From Gaiellasilicea sp963829845 (GTDB taxonomy: Bacteria > Actinomycetota > Thermoleophilia > Gaiellales > Gaiellaceae), in assembly GCA_963829845.1 (NCBI GenBank), contig CAWHKD010000014.1:1-64000 (forward strand): a stretch of 64,000 nucleotides of DNA, written 5' to 3'. Both the position numbers and the translations under genes were made by a program. The stretch's first letter is position 1; each line of letters begins with the position of its first letter. Of this stretch, positions 51,616 to 60,488 are shown in pieces. The notes beneath the pieces were generated by a model. It was not told the origin of the DNA, made no database searches, and saw only the letters and a program-made list of their open reading frames with translations.

Positions 51616-53981
51616 ATGACCGACCAGCCACAGCTGCGACGCGACGTCCTACCGATTCCGGACAAGACGCCGATCGGGCCGACCACGTACGACGCGAAGG
51701 ACCCGGCGACATCGTTCCCGCCGATCGAGCCGCTGCGCCCGCCCGAGGGTGCGCCGAACGTGCTGATCGTGCTGCTCGACGACGTCGGCTTCGCCGCGTC
51801 GAGCGCCTTCGGCGGTCCCGTCAGCACACCGATCGCCGAGCGGCTCGCCGCCGACGGCCTCAAGTACAACCGCTTCCATACGACGGCGCTGTGCTCGCCG
51901 ACGCGCCAGGCGCTGCTCACGGGACGGAATCACCACGCGGTCGGCATGGGCGGCATCACCGAGATCGCGACCTCTGCGCCGGGCTACAACTCGATTCGCC
52001 CGAACACGTGCGCGCCGCTCGCCGAGACGCTGAAGCTGAACGGCTACTCGACCGCGCAGTTCGGCAAGTGCCACGAGGTGCCCGTCTGGGAGACGAGCCC
52101 GATGGGCCCGTTCAGCGCGTGGCCGACAGGCTCCGGCTTCGAGCACTTCTACGGCTTCATCGGCGGCGAGACGAACCAGTACGCGCCCGCGATCTATCGC
52201 GACACCGTCCCGATCGAGCAGCCGAGGACGGCGGAGGAGGGCTACCACTTCACGGAGGACATGACCGACCAGGCGATCGACTGGATCAAGCAGCAGAAGG
52301 CGCTGATGGCGGACAAGCCGTTCTTCGTCTACTTCGCTCCCGGCGCGACGCACGCGCCGCATCACGTGCCGACGGAATGGTCGGACAAGTACAAGGGCAA
52401 GTTCGACGACGGCTGGGATGCGCTCCGCGAGCGGACGCTTGCCCGGCAGAAGGAGCTCGGCGTGGTCCCCGCCGAGGCGGAGCTCACCGAGCGTCCGGAC
52501 GAGATCCCCGCCTGGGACGACATGCCCGACGACCTGAAGCCGGTGCTGGCACGGCAGATGGAGGTCTACGCGGGCTTCCTCGAGCACACGGACCACCACG
52601 TTGGCCGACTGATCGACTCGCTGCGCGAGCTCGGGATCCTCGAGAGCACGCTCGTCTACTACGTCATCGGCGACAACGGCGCGTCCGCCGAGGGCACGCC
52701 GACCGGGTGCTTCAACGAGCTCGTCGTCCTCAACGGGGCGTTCGGGCTCGAGACGACCGAGTTCATGGTCTCCAAGATCGACGAGTTCGGCACGCCGACG
52801 GCCTACAACCACTACGCCGTCGGCTGGGCGCACGCGATGGACACGCCCTACCAGTGGACGAAGCAGATCGCGTCGCACTGGGGCGGCACGCGGAACGGGA
52901 CGATCGTGCACTGGCCGGGCGGCATCAAGGCGAAGGGCGAGATCCGCTCGCAGTTCCACCACGTGATCGACGTCGCCGCCACCGTGCTCGACGTCGCGCA
53001 GCTCCCCGAGCCCCTGAGCGTCAACGGCGTCCAGCAGGCGCCGCTGCACGGTGTGTCGATGGCGTACTCGTTCGACGACGCGGGCGCCGAGGAGCGGCGG
53101 ACGACGCAGTACTTCGAGATGTTCTGCAACCGCGGCATCTACCACGAGGGCTGGACCGCGGTGACACGGCACAGCATCCCGTGGGTGGCCGACCGAGTCG
53201 CCCGCCTTCGACGACGACGTCTGGGAGCTTTATGCGCCCGACGACTGGACTCAGGCCCACGATCTCGCGGCCGAACAGCCCGACCGGCTGCGAGACCTGC
53301 AGCGCCTGTTCCTGATCGAGGCCGGGAAGTACAACGTGCTGCCCCTCGACGACCGGAGCGTTCGAGCGCTTCAACCCGGATCTCGCCGGCCGGCCGCAGC
53401 TCATCCGCGGCACGTCGCAGCTCCTCTTCGGGCGGATGGGACGGCTATCCGAGAACTCGGTCCTGTCGATGAAGAACAAGTCGCACGCGATCACGGCGCA
53501 GATCGACGTTCCCGACGCGGGCGCCGACGGCGTCATCCTCTCCCAGGGCGGCGCGTTCGGCGGCTTCGCGCTCTACGCGAACGACGGCAAGCCGGCGTAC
53601 TGCTACAACCTCTTCGGCCTCCAGCAGTTCAAGGTCTACGGCGAGGATCCGATGCCCGCGGGCGAGCACCAGGTGCGGATGGAGTTCACCTACGACGGCG
53701 GCGGGCTCGGGAAGGGCGGCGATGTCACGCTCTACGTCGACGGCGAGCAAGTCGGCGAGGGGCGCGTCGACGGCACCGTGCCGATGCTCTTCTCGGCCGA
53801 TGAGACGACTGACGTCGGCAGCGACACCGCGACGCCGGTCAGCGACGACTACGGCCCGACGGACAATGAGTTCACGGGCAAGGTGCAGTGGGTGCAGCTG
53901 GACATCGACGCTGCGGCGGAGGACACCGATCACCTGATCGACCCCGAGGAGCTCTTCCGGGTTGCGATGGCCCGGCAGTAA
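51616..53981 (+). CDS. Arylsulfatase, type I (formylglycine-dependent; two frameshifts)
   Basis: N-terminus APNVLIVLLDDVGFAASSAFGGPVSTPIAERLAADGLKYNRFH (metal-binding DD), ALCSPTRQALLTGRNHH with the C-S-P-T-R formylglycine motif (C93), GYSTAQFGKCHEVPVWE (the usual GKWH is GKCH here), DKPFFVYFAPGATHAPHH, YYVIGDNGASAEG (DN metal ligands), and C-terminal beta-rich parts (GRLSENSVLSMKNKSHAITAQIDVP). Breaks near 53205 and 53360 fit one extra base each. About 787 residues, the size of large actinobacterial arylsulfatases. No signal peptide is seen. The C93 needs oxidation by an FGE; one is at 23897. GAGGAGG precedes the ATG. Confidence 0.9.
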
Positions 53982-53996
53982 GCGAGCCGGGGTGAC

Positions 53997-54320
53997 CTAC
54001 GCGGGCGTGCGCTCGTAGCTCACGCGACGGCGCAGCTTGCCCTCGTCGACTGGGTCGAACCAGATCGAGATCAGCACCGCGCCACGTGTCGCCGGGGACT
54101 CCACCAGTTCCGCGTACTCGAGCGCGGCGGCGCTGCCCCGGTCCGCGATTGCCGCAAGAGCGTCGGCATTGGCTGCTCGTTCGGCAGCGGCGTGCGCCTT
54201 TTCCCAACAGCGAACCTCGGCGTGCAACTCCTCGCCGTCTTCGCGGCGGATTCGGTAGTCCACCGTCCAGCCGCCTTGTGAAGGCGTCGTAAGGTCGTGT
54301 GTCTCGACCACGTCGGCCAT
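53997..54320 (-). CDS. Small hypothetical protein
   Basis: A 107-residue soluble protein: VETHDLTTPSQGGWTVDYRIRREDGEELHAEVRCWEKAHAAAERAANADALAAIADRGSAAALEYAELVESPATRGAVLISIWFDP. It has a strand-rich start and an alanine-rich helix with no recognised domain. Convergent with the sulfatase and divergent from the GAP-type gene. Moderate confidence on coding because its codon pattern is regular. Confidence 0.6.
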   Translation of the reverse strand: MADVVETHDLTTPSQGGWTVDYRIRREDGEELHAEVRCWEKAHAAAERAANADALAAIADRGSAAALEYAELVESPATRGAVLISIWFDPVDEGKLRRRVSYERTPA

Positions 54321-54423
54321 GGCGCCACCGTACCCAACGCGGCCAGCCCGATCGACCCCGATCAGCCGATCGCAGGCCGCGGGAGCTCCGGGTCGCAGCG
54401 CTGGCGTAACGTGCGGCCCCGGG

Positions 54424-55112
54424 ATGCTCCACGCCTCGATTCAAGTCGTCCTCTATGGCCTCGTGGCGGGTCTCAGCGCGGTCGGGTTCGCCGCGACGCT
54501 GGCGGTGATGCCATCCGGACGGCTGAAGGCGCTTGGCTTCGGTGCCGGTTTCGTCGGAGCGCAAACCATCGCTTGCTCCGTGCTCGTGATCTTCGGCATC
54601 GCCGTTACGGGTTCGAGCGCGAGCCACCCCGATCTCCGGGCCGGGCTGGAGGTCGCGCTCGCGCTCGTGCTGATCGCCCTAGCCGTCGTTGTTCATCGAA
54701 GACCACCGACGACCGATAGCGCAACCGCGCACGAACGCTCGAAGGCGCGGACGCAGGCGCTGGTCGAACGACTCAGCCGGTTGCGCGTCCTCACGACTGT
54801 CGTCGCCGGATTCCTGCTCGGGATCGGTGGCCCGAAGCGGCTTGTCCTGACCTGCCTGGCGGCAGCGACGATCGTCACTGCGAGCCTCGGAGACGCTGAC
54901 CAGGCGGCGCTGGTCGTCATGTACGTCACTCTCGCGACCGCGCTCGTCTGGGTCCCTTGATCCTGTTCCTGTTCCTCGGCAAACGCGTCATCGCCCTCAT
55001 GGAGGGCGCGCAGGGTGAAGTCGCTCGCCGCCAGCCGAAGGTCGGTTTCTACGCACTCCTGATACTCGCCGCGCTCCTCGTCCTCGACGCAGCCAGCGTT
55101 CTGCTCACCTAG
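54424..55112 (+). CDS. GAP/Sap (LysE-like) family membrane protein, interrupted by a -1 frameshift
   Basis: MLHASIQVVLYGLVAGLSAVGFAATLAVMPSGRLKALGFGAGFVGAQTIACSVLVIFGIAV, then VALALVLIALAVVVHRRP, RLRVLTTVVAGFLLGIGGPKRLVLTCLAAATIVTASLG (the family GxxxPK-L motif) and VVMYVTLATALVWVP. The frame stops at 54960, but the next frame continues LILFLFLGKRVIALMEG...VGFYALLILAALLVLDAASVLL and restores the missing helices. The break is at 54957, where a base appears missing; this is opposite in sign to other breaks here. Whether the gene is broken or misread cannot be told. A truncated relative remains at 17586. Confidence 0.7.
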
Positions 55113-55130
55113 CGCGGAGTTCCACCACGT

Positions 55131-56498
55131 TCACGGCACATGCGGTGAGGAGCCCGAGAATGCCGAGTGCGACCTCGTCCCGGCCCATGCCAGCGCGGGC
55201 GACAGCCGTGCCGAGGTGACGTAGGAAACCGCGACGGCAACGATCACGAGCGGCGTCAGGGCGAGGCCGTCGGCCGGAAGAAGCACGGTGACGAGCAGGG
55301 CCGAGGTCAGCGGCAGACCGAGCATGGCCACGGTCATTGCCCCGATGCCCATCGCGGCGCCCGCAGTCGCCGGTAGCCCGGGAAGGTGCGACAGGGTGAT
55401 GCCGACCGCTGCGCCGAGGTACAGGGCGGGGAAGATGGGACCACCTCGGAAGCTGCTCAAGCAGGCGCTGTAGGCAAGGCCCTTGCACACGATGACCAGC
55501 AGGAGTGCCCCGACTGTCCAACTCTCGGCGTTCTCGATGAGCGTCGGCAGCGCGTCCTGGCCGGAGAAGAGCACTTCCGAGGAGCTCCGGCCCGATCCCT
55601 CGGCGAAGGCGATCGCCAGCCCGCCGACCGCGAGGCCGACGACCGGTGTGAGGAGCAGCATCCGGCGTTCGACGATGGGCCTGAGCAGGAGGGCCAGGAT
55701 GCGGATCGCAGTGCCCAGTCCGGCGGCAACGACTCCGATTCCGAGCGCCCAGAGGAACTCGGCGCCGTCGGGCGAGCCGACCGGCGGAATGTTGGGGACG
55801 GCGAGCGAAAACGTTCCGAAGCCGGTCCAGGCGTCCAGCCCGACGAAGATGAGCGAGCCGACGCCCGCGGCGAGGAGACCCGGGACCAGCACGACTCCCA
55901 GCAAGGGGCCGCCGAGGCCGGACACTTCCATCATCAGAAACGCTCCGACGATGGGCGACCCGAGCAGCGTGCTGATGGCAGCGAAACTCCCCGCGGCCCC
56001 GATCACCATGCTCGCCTGAGCGGGGGCATCTCGCTTGATCAGGTGCACCGCCAGCACGCCGAGGCCACTGCCCATGGCGATCAGCGGAGCCTCTGGCCCG
56101 AGTACAGCCCCGAGGCTGAGCGTGGCGAAGGCCGCGATGACAATGCCCGGGAGCTCGATCGGAGGAACCGGTCCGGATGACTTGAATCCGTCCGCGGGCG
56201 AGTGACCGCCCGTTCCCGGCAGGTAGCGGATGGCGAGCGCCACGATCAATCCGCTCAGCGCGAGTAATGGCAGTGGCCACCACACCGGCTCCCCATCGAA
56301 CCCCAGCTCCCCCGGAAGCGTGCCGTAGAGGTAGTCCTGAGTCTCGTCCACCGCCTTGAGAAAGAAGAAGGCAGCCGTCGCTACCGGCACGCCGATGATG
56401 GCGCCGAATACCAGGAGCACTAGGTAGTTACGACTCCTGAGGAGCTCCGCCGGGTCGGGAGAAGCCCCAGGCGGTGGTGGCGGCGCGGGTTCCATCAC
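55131..56498 (-). CDS. ClC-family voltage-gated chloride channel / antiporter
   Basis: A 455-residue protein with about ten or more helices. Features: YLPGTGGHSPADGFKSSG near the first filter region, SLGAVLGPEAPLIAMGSGLG (the GxExP segment), MVIGAAGSFAAISTLLGSPIVGAFLMMEVSG, KGLAYSACLSSFRGGPIFPALYLGAAVG (GxFxP-type) and AGAAMGIGAMTVAMLGLPLTSALLVTVLL. The canonical GSGIP is replaced by GTGGHSP, so it belongs to a divergent ClC branch and its ion selectivity is uncertain. No CBS domain. Starts at ATG 56498 or 56495. Confidence 0.85.
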   Translation of the reverse strand: MMEPAPPPPPGASPDPAELLRSRNYLVLLVFGAIIGVPVATAAFFFLKAVDETQDYLYGTLPGELGFDGEPVWWPLPLLALSGLIVALAIRYLPGTGGHSPADGFKSSGPVPPIELPGIVIAAFATLSLGAVLGPEAPLIAMGSGLGVLAVHLIKRDAPAQASMVIGAAGSFAAISTLLGSPIVGAFLMMEVSGLGGPLLGVVLVPGLLAAGVGSLIFVGLDAWTGFGTFSLAVPNIPPVGSPDGAEFLWALGIGVVAAGLGTAIRILALLLRPIVERRMLLLTPVVGLAVGGLAIAFAEGSGRSSSEVLFSGQDALPTLIENAESWTVGALLLVIVCKGLAYSACLSSFRGGPIFPALYLGAAVGITLSHLPGLPATAGAAMGIGAMTVAMLGLPLTSALLVTVLLPADGLALTPLVIVAVAVSYVTSARLSPALAWAGTRSHSAFSGSSPHVP

Positions 56499-56759
56499 TG
56501 AACCATCCTCAATGCTTCGACCACTTTGCGCACTGGAAGGTGGCCGCGATCACAGCAAGGAAGCTACGTCTCTCGGCGGCCGCCGAACATCATGCGATGC
56601 GGATGAACGCGCGAGGAACAGGTGCAGCGCTTCCCGGACGCCGCGAGGAAGGAGAGCGCCCTGCATATACTGCTTCAGCGGACGAGGAGGCCCGCTGACG
56701 GCCTCGGTGATACGTTCGAACCGTTTTCCGCTGGAGCGCAGTCCCAACAAGGAGAAGTC

Positions 56760-57173
56760 ATGGCAGTCGGCCCCGTCGACGTATACATCATTGGTTTTCC
56801 GGGCAACAAGTTCACGGGGCGGATCGCCCCTGCGATCTTGGAACTCGTGGAGAACGGAACGATTCGAGTGCTCGATCTGCTCTTCGTGATGAAGGATGCA
56901 GAGGGCGCCGTGTCGTCGTTGCAGGCTTCGGACATCGACGAGGAGGGCGCGGCCTTCCTCTCGATCGACATCGCGCAGCCGGGTGCACTCGGGCCCGAGG
57001 ACGCCGAGGAGGTCAGCGACGACCTTCCGGCCAACAGCGCGGCCCTTCTCGTCGCGTTCGAGAACCTGTGGGCCGCCAAGCTGGTCGACGCCCTCCAGGC
57101 TGCGGACGCGATCGTGATCGATTCGATCCGGATCCCGGTCGACGTCGTGCAAGCCGCGCTCGACACAGCCTAG
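56760..57173 (+). CDS. DUF6325-type protein, copy 3
   Basis: A 137-residue paralog of 11001 and 12734: VGPVDVYIIGFPGNKFTGRIAPAILELVENGTIRVLDLLFVMKDAEGAVSSLQASDIDEEGAAFLS, then ALLVAFENLWAAKLVDALQAADAIVID. It is shorter at the C-terminus. AAGGAGAAGTC precedes the ATG. The intergenic 56499-56759 holds no operator; this copy lies outside the regulon. The SHOCT protein at 57205 follows, as after other DUF6325 genes. Confidence 0.85.
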   Translation: MAVGPVDVYIIGFPGNKFTGRIAPAILELVENGTIRVLDLLFVMKDAEGAVSSLQASDIDEEGAAFLSIDIAQPGALGPEDAEEVSDDLPANSAALLVAFENLWAAKLVDALQAADAIVIDSIRIPVDVVQAALDTA

Positions 57174-57204
57174 ACCCGTCCACTTCGAGATCGAAAGGAA
57201 CGAC

Positions 57205-57471
57205 ATGGGACTTCTACGCATGGCAACCCGCACCGCCGTCGTCGCTGGAACGGCCACGGCCGTCTCCGGGCGCGTGGCGCGCCGTCAGAACGCCAAGTGG
57301 GAGGAGCAGGACTCCCAGGAGTACGCGGCGCAGCAGGCCGCCGCTCCGCCGCCGCCGGCACAGGAGGACGACGCGACCGCGCAGCTTCAGAACCTGGCGA
57401 ACCTTCACGCTCAGGGCGTGCTCACCGATGAGGAGTTCGCGGCCAGCAAGGCCAAGATCCTCGGAATCTGA
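57205..57471 (+). CDS. SHOCT domain protein
   Basis: An 88-residue protein: MGLLRMATRTAVVAGTATAVSGRVARRQNAKWEEQ, an Ala/Pro/Gln-rich linker, and a C-terminal SHOCT motif QLQNLANLHAQGVLTDEEFAASKAKILG. The N-terminal stretch could be a short membrane anchor. GAAAGGAACGAC upstream. It lies 31 nt after DUF6325 copy 3, repeating the DUF6325-SHOCT pairing. Confidence 0.85.
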   Translation: MGLLRMATRTAVVAGTATAVSGRVARRQNAKWEEQDSQEYAAQQAAAPPPPAQEDDATAQLQNLANLHAQGVLTDEEFAASKAKILGI

Positions 57472-57490
57472 CCGGCCGCGCGGCGGGCCT

Positions 57491-58231
57491 GTGAGGCACG
57501 TCGAGGCGTACTCGCAACTGGCAGGGGTCTACGACGAGATCGTCATCGACCCCTGCCACGATCGGTGGGCGTCGTTCCTCCATGCGCTCTGGAGCGCCGA
57601 TCCGGAGGGTGTGCGCTCCGTGCTCGACCTCTGCTGCGGCACCGGCCTCCTCGCGGGTGAGTTGACGGCCCGGGGCTACGACGTCGTCGGCGTCGACGCA
57701 TCCGACGCAATGCTGGCCCTCGCTCGTGAGCGCCTCGGCCCCGACGTGGCGTTGCGCCAGATGACCCTCCCGGACCTGACGGTCGAGGGGGTCTTCGACG
57801 CCGCAGTGTGCACGTTCGACGGTCTCAATTACCTCAATCCGGCCGAGTTGCGGCTGACGATGGCCGCAGTCGCCCGCCGCCTTCGGCCCGGCGGCTGGCT
57901 CGTCTTCGATCTTCACACCGACGCGATGATGGACTTCACAATCTCCAACCCCGTCGTCTCGGGTGAGTCGGCCGGAAACGGCTTCGTGATCACAAGCACG
58001 GTCGATTCCGATGCCCGCACCTGCGTCACCACCTTCGAGTTGACGCGGCCCCGTGACGGTGATCCCTTCAGCGAGCAGCACCGGCAGTACTTCCACCCCG
58101 ACGCGGATGTCCGTAGCTCCCTCCAAGGCGCCGGCTTTGCGGTCACCGCGATCAGCGAGGAGTACACGCACGAACCCGCGCACGCCTCGACTCTGCGGGC
58201 AACGTGGACGGCACGGCGACTGTCTGCGTGA
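57491..58231 (+). CDS. Class I SAM-dependent methyltransferase
   Basis: A 246-residue protein from GTG 57491. SAM motifs: VLDLCCGTGLLAGELTARGYDVVGVDAS (motif I and acidic ribose binder), LRQMTLPDLTVEGVFDAAVCTFDGLNYL, and RRLRPGGWLVFDLHT (post-motif III). The C-terminal half has beta-strands (FVITSTVDSDARTCVTTFELTRP) typical of small-molecule methyltransferases. The start VEAYSQLAGVYDEI is common in this group. No partner fixes the substrate. Confidence 0.88.
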   Translation: MRHVEAYSQLAGVYDEIVIDPCHDRWASFLHALWSADPEGVRSVLDLCCGTGLLAGELTARGYDVVGVDASDAMLALARERLGPDVALRQMTLPDLTVEGVFDAAVCTFDGLNYLNPAELRLTMAAVARRLRPGGWLVFDLHTDAMMDFTISNPVVSGESAGNGFVITSTVDSDARTCVTTFELTRPRDGDPFSEQHRQYFHPDADVRSSLQGAGFAVTAISEEYTHEPAHASTLRATWTARRLSA

Positions 58232-58271
58232 GCTCCGATGCTGCTACCGCCGGCATCGACGCCTCCCTGAC

Positions 58272-58688
58272 CTATCCCATCGGCCGCCCTGGCTCCAGGT
58301 CAAACTGGCTCTCGCTCCATCGCACCGTCAGTGCATAGAGCACGACGATGTTCAGCGTCAGCGCGGTCAGCGCCCAGAGCGGATATTGGCTGTTGCCGAG
58401 AAACCCGAGCTGCGCAAAGACGTTCAGCGACACGACGACGATCGCGAACCAGCGCGCCCACGTCTGCGCTGCGCCCAGGCCGATGCCACCCACGGCCAGC
58501 AGCACGCCCCAGATGATCATGACCCAACCCCAGGCCGTCAGGTCGACGGCGAGGAATCCGGCCCTCGTGACGACGAAGTACTCGTCCTCGAACAGGGCGA
58601 TCAGGCCCTGAAAGATGTCGATGAAGCCAATGATCAGCATCAGCATGCCGGCAAAGCCGATCCAACCTGCCATCGACTTCTCGTTCAT
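58272..58688 (-). CDS. Four-helix membrane protein, DUF7144-like, copy 2
   Basis: A 138-residue protein: AGWIGFAGMLMLIIGFIDIFQGLIALFEDEYFVV, LTAWGWVMIIWGVLLAVGGIGLGAAQTWARWFAIVVVSLNVFAQLGFL and YPLWALTALTLNIVVLYALTV. This is the paralog of the protein at 2942-3370, sharing the ALFEDEYFVV, AWGW and YPLWAL positions. GGGAGG precedes; ATG 58688 or GTG 58691. Monocistronic, no operator copy seen. Function unknown. Confidence 0.8.
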   Translation of the reverse strand: MNEKSMAGWIGFAGMLMLIIGFIDIFQGLIALFEDEYFVVTRAGFLAVDLTAWGWVMIIWGVLLAVGGIGLGAAQTWARWFAIVVVSLNVFAQLGFLGNSQYPLWALTALTLNIVVLYALTVRWSESQFDLEPGRPMG

Positions 58689-58860
58689 CACACCCTCCCG
58701 TTTTGGGACGCCGCTCCGCGCGCCGTCGGTGACGTGGTCTCGGTGCCCTCCGGTCGGACGGCCCTCATGTGAGGACGGTACGCCATCAGGCGGTCGCGCG
58801 TGTGCGGCGCATTAGGCGTTGCCGACGCCGCCGCGGCGCTGTCGGGCGATCGTTGGCAGC

Positions 58861-59590
58861 GTGACCACGACGGCCGTCTTCTTCACGGCGCTCGCGACCG
58901 CCGAGGCGACCGGTTTCTTGCCGTTCGTGTTCTAGCGCGACGACGCGGGCCGTTGGCTCGGGTCCCGCCAACGCCGTCGCCGCTGGTGTGGTGCTGGGCG
59001 CCAGCGCGAGCCTGCTTCCGGAAGCACTCGATCGGAGCGGAGGCCGGACGGCCGTCGGCGCACTCGCAGGCGCCGTCTTCGTGGCGCTCGCCTACCGCGT
59101 TGTGGGAGACCGAAATGAGCTCCACGTCGGGGCGCTGCGCCGATGCGGCGCCCGGAAGGCGTTGCTGGTCGTCGGTGCGATGACAGCGCACTCCGCGGCG
59201 GAGGGAATTGGCATCGGCGCCGCCTTCGGCGACACGGGCACCTTCGGGCTCCTGATCGCCGTCGCGATTGCGATCCAGAACATCCCCGAGGGCCTGGCGA
59301 TCAGCCTCGTGCTCGTCCCGCGCGGGACACCGGTGTTGAACGCCGCCGGCTGGAGCGTCTTCTCGAGCTTGCCGCAGCCGCTCCTCGCCGTCCCCGCGTT
59401 CCTGTTCGTCGAGCAGTTCAGCGCGGTCCTCCCCGCCGCACTGGGTTTCGCCGCCGGTGCCATGGTGTGGATGGTCGGCCGCGAGCTCCTGCCGGACGCG
59501 TGGGAGCAGGGGCCGCGCCGAGCCGTCGTGGCCTACACAGCAATCGCCTTCGCCCTGATGCTCGCCCTGCAGTTGAGGCTCGGTGTATGA
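58861..59590 (+). pseudogene. ZIP-family metal transporter with damaged N-terminus
   Basis: The frame from GTG 58861 reads TTTAVFFTALATAEATGFLPFVF and then hits an in-frame TAG, continues RDDAGRWLG, and after one extra G in a GGG run near 58970 proceeds as PANAVAAGVVLGASASLLPEALDRS through HSAAEGIGIGAAFGD and IQNIPEGLAISLVLVPRG (metal-binding His/Glu/Pro helices of ZIP proteins). GTG 58988 would give a 200-residue protein lacking the first helix. The stop plus frameshift together suggest a broken gene; the intact part is well conserved. Metal is unknown (Zn or Fe in relatives). Confidence 0.65.
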
Positions 59591-59660
59591 GCGCCGTGCA
59601 GGGACGAGTTCGGTCCGACATCATCGGGAGCTCTGACGACGAAACGGGAGGGGTGCGACC

Positions 59661-60266
59661 ATGGAACGCGCGAAGTTGCTCCGGCTCGGCGGCTACGCCG
59701 CAGGCGTGATCCTGATCATCTTCGGGATCGGGACGATCGCAATCGGGATCGCCGGGAAGAACACGGTCGAGGACGAGCTCTCGCAAGAGAAGATCGTCGG
59801 CTCGCCGGACATGAGCCCGGAAGGGATCGCGCCCGGGATCGAAGAGGCGAACCTGTCGGTGGACGCGCCCGACTGCGACGTCGCGGAGGAGCCGATCACG
59901 ACGGGATCCGAGGCTCGCTGCTTCGCGCAGTACATGCGGATCCACGCGCTCGAGTCCTCCGGCGGGAAGACGTACGCCGAGATGGGGCGCTTCGTCTCCG
60001 CCGAAAACCCGGACGACCCGGCCGGCACCAGCGACGAGGCCGCCGCGTTGAAGGACGAGAGCGGACAGCCGGTCTCGAACGCCGCCCGCAACACCTGGGT
60101 GACCGAGACCGCCTTGGCGACCGCGCTCAACATGTCCTACATGGCGACCGGGGTCGCGATCTTCAGCATCGTCGTCGGAGTCGCGCTGATCCTCGCCGGC
60201 ATCGGCTTCCTGATCCTCGCATTCGCCGTCTTCCGGGGACCGAGCCCAGAAGCGCAGCCGACATAG
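59661..60266 (+). CDS. Two-helix membrane protein with extracytoplasmic domain
   Basis: A 201-residue protein: N-terminal helix LGGYAAGVILIIFGIGTIAIGIAG, a roughly 110-residue loop with Cys pairs (DAPDCDVAEEP and ARCFAQYMRIHALESSGGKTYAEMGRFV), and C-terminal helix ATGVAIFSIVVGVALILAGIGFLILAFAVF. The segment ends ETALATALNMSYMATGVAIFSI, common in actinobacterial hypothetical proteins. Function unknown. Followed by tandem hairpins. Confidence 0.75.
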   Translation: MERAKLLRLGGYAAGVILIIFGIGTIAIGIAGKNTVEDELSQEKIVGSPDMSPEGIAPGIEEANLSVDAPDCDVAEEPITTGSEARCFAQYMRIHALESSGGKTYAEMGRFVSAENPDDPAGTSDEAAALKDESGQPVSNAARNTWVTETALATALNMSYMATGVAIFSIVVGVALILAGIGFLILAFAVFRGPSPEAQPT

Positions 60267-60270
60267 CCGC

Positions 60271-60312
60271 CCCGCTCGCGTGCGGGCTTCGGCTGGCCGC
60301 ATGGCGGGCCAG
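60271..60312 (+). terminator. Two tandem hairpins after the 59661 gene
   Basis: CCCGC (60271-60275)/GCGGG (60282-60286) and CTGGCC (60293-60298)/GGCCAG (60307-60312). They begin 5 nt after the stop codon. There is no U-run. The rest of the gap to 60488 is more AT-rich and I see no gene in it. Confidence 0.4.
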
Positions 60313-60488
60313 TCGGCGGTCGATCGCAGTGCTGCGCTCGTGCGGACGCCGGCGGCCGTGGTCACGATCGGACGACACCTCTATGTCCACCGAGACTGCT
60401 AGGGTGCTTCTCGATAATTTCGACTGACGAATACGATTCACCTTGTAAACCAAGAAAGAACGACGTTTTCAGACTCCACATAGCCACT

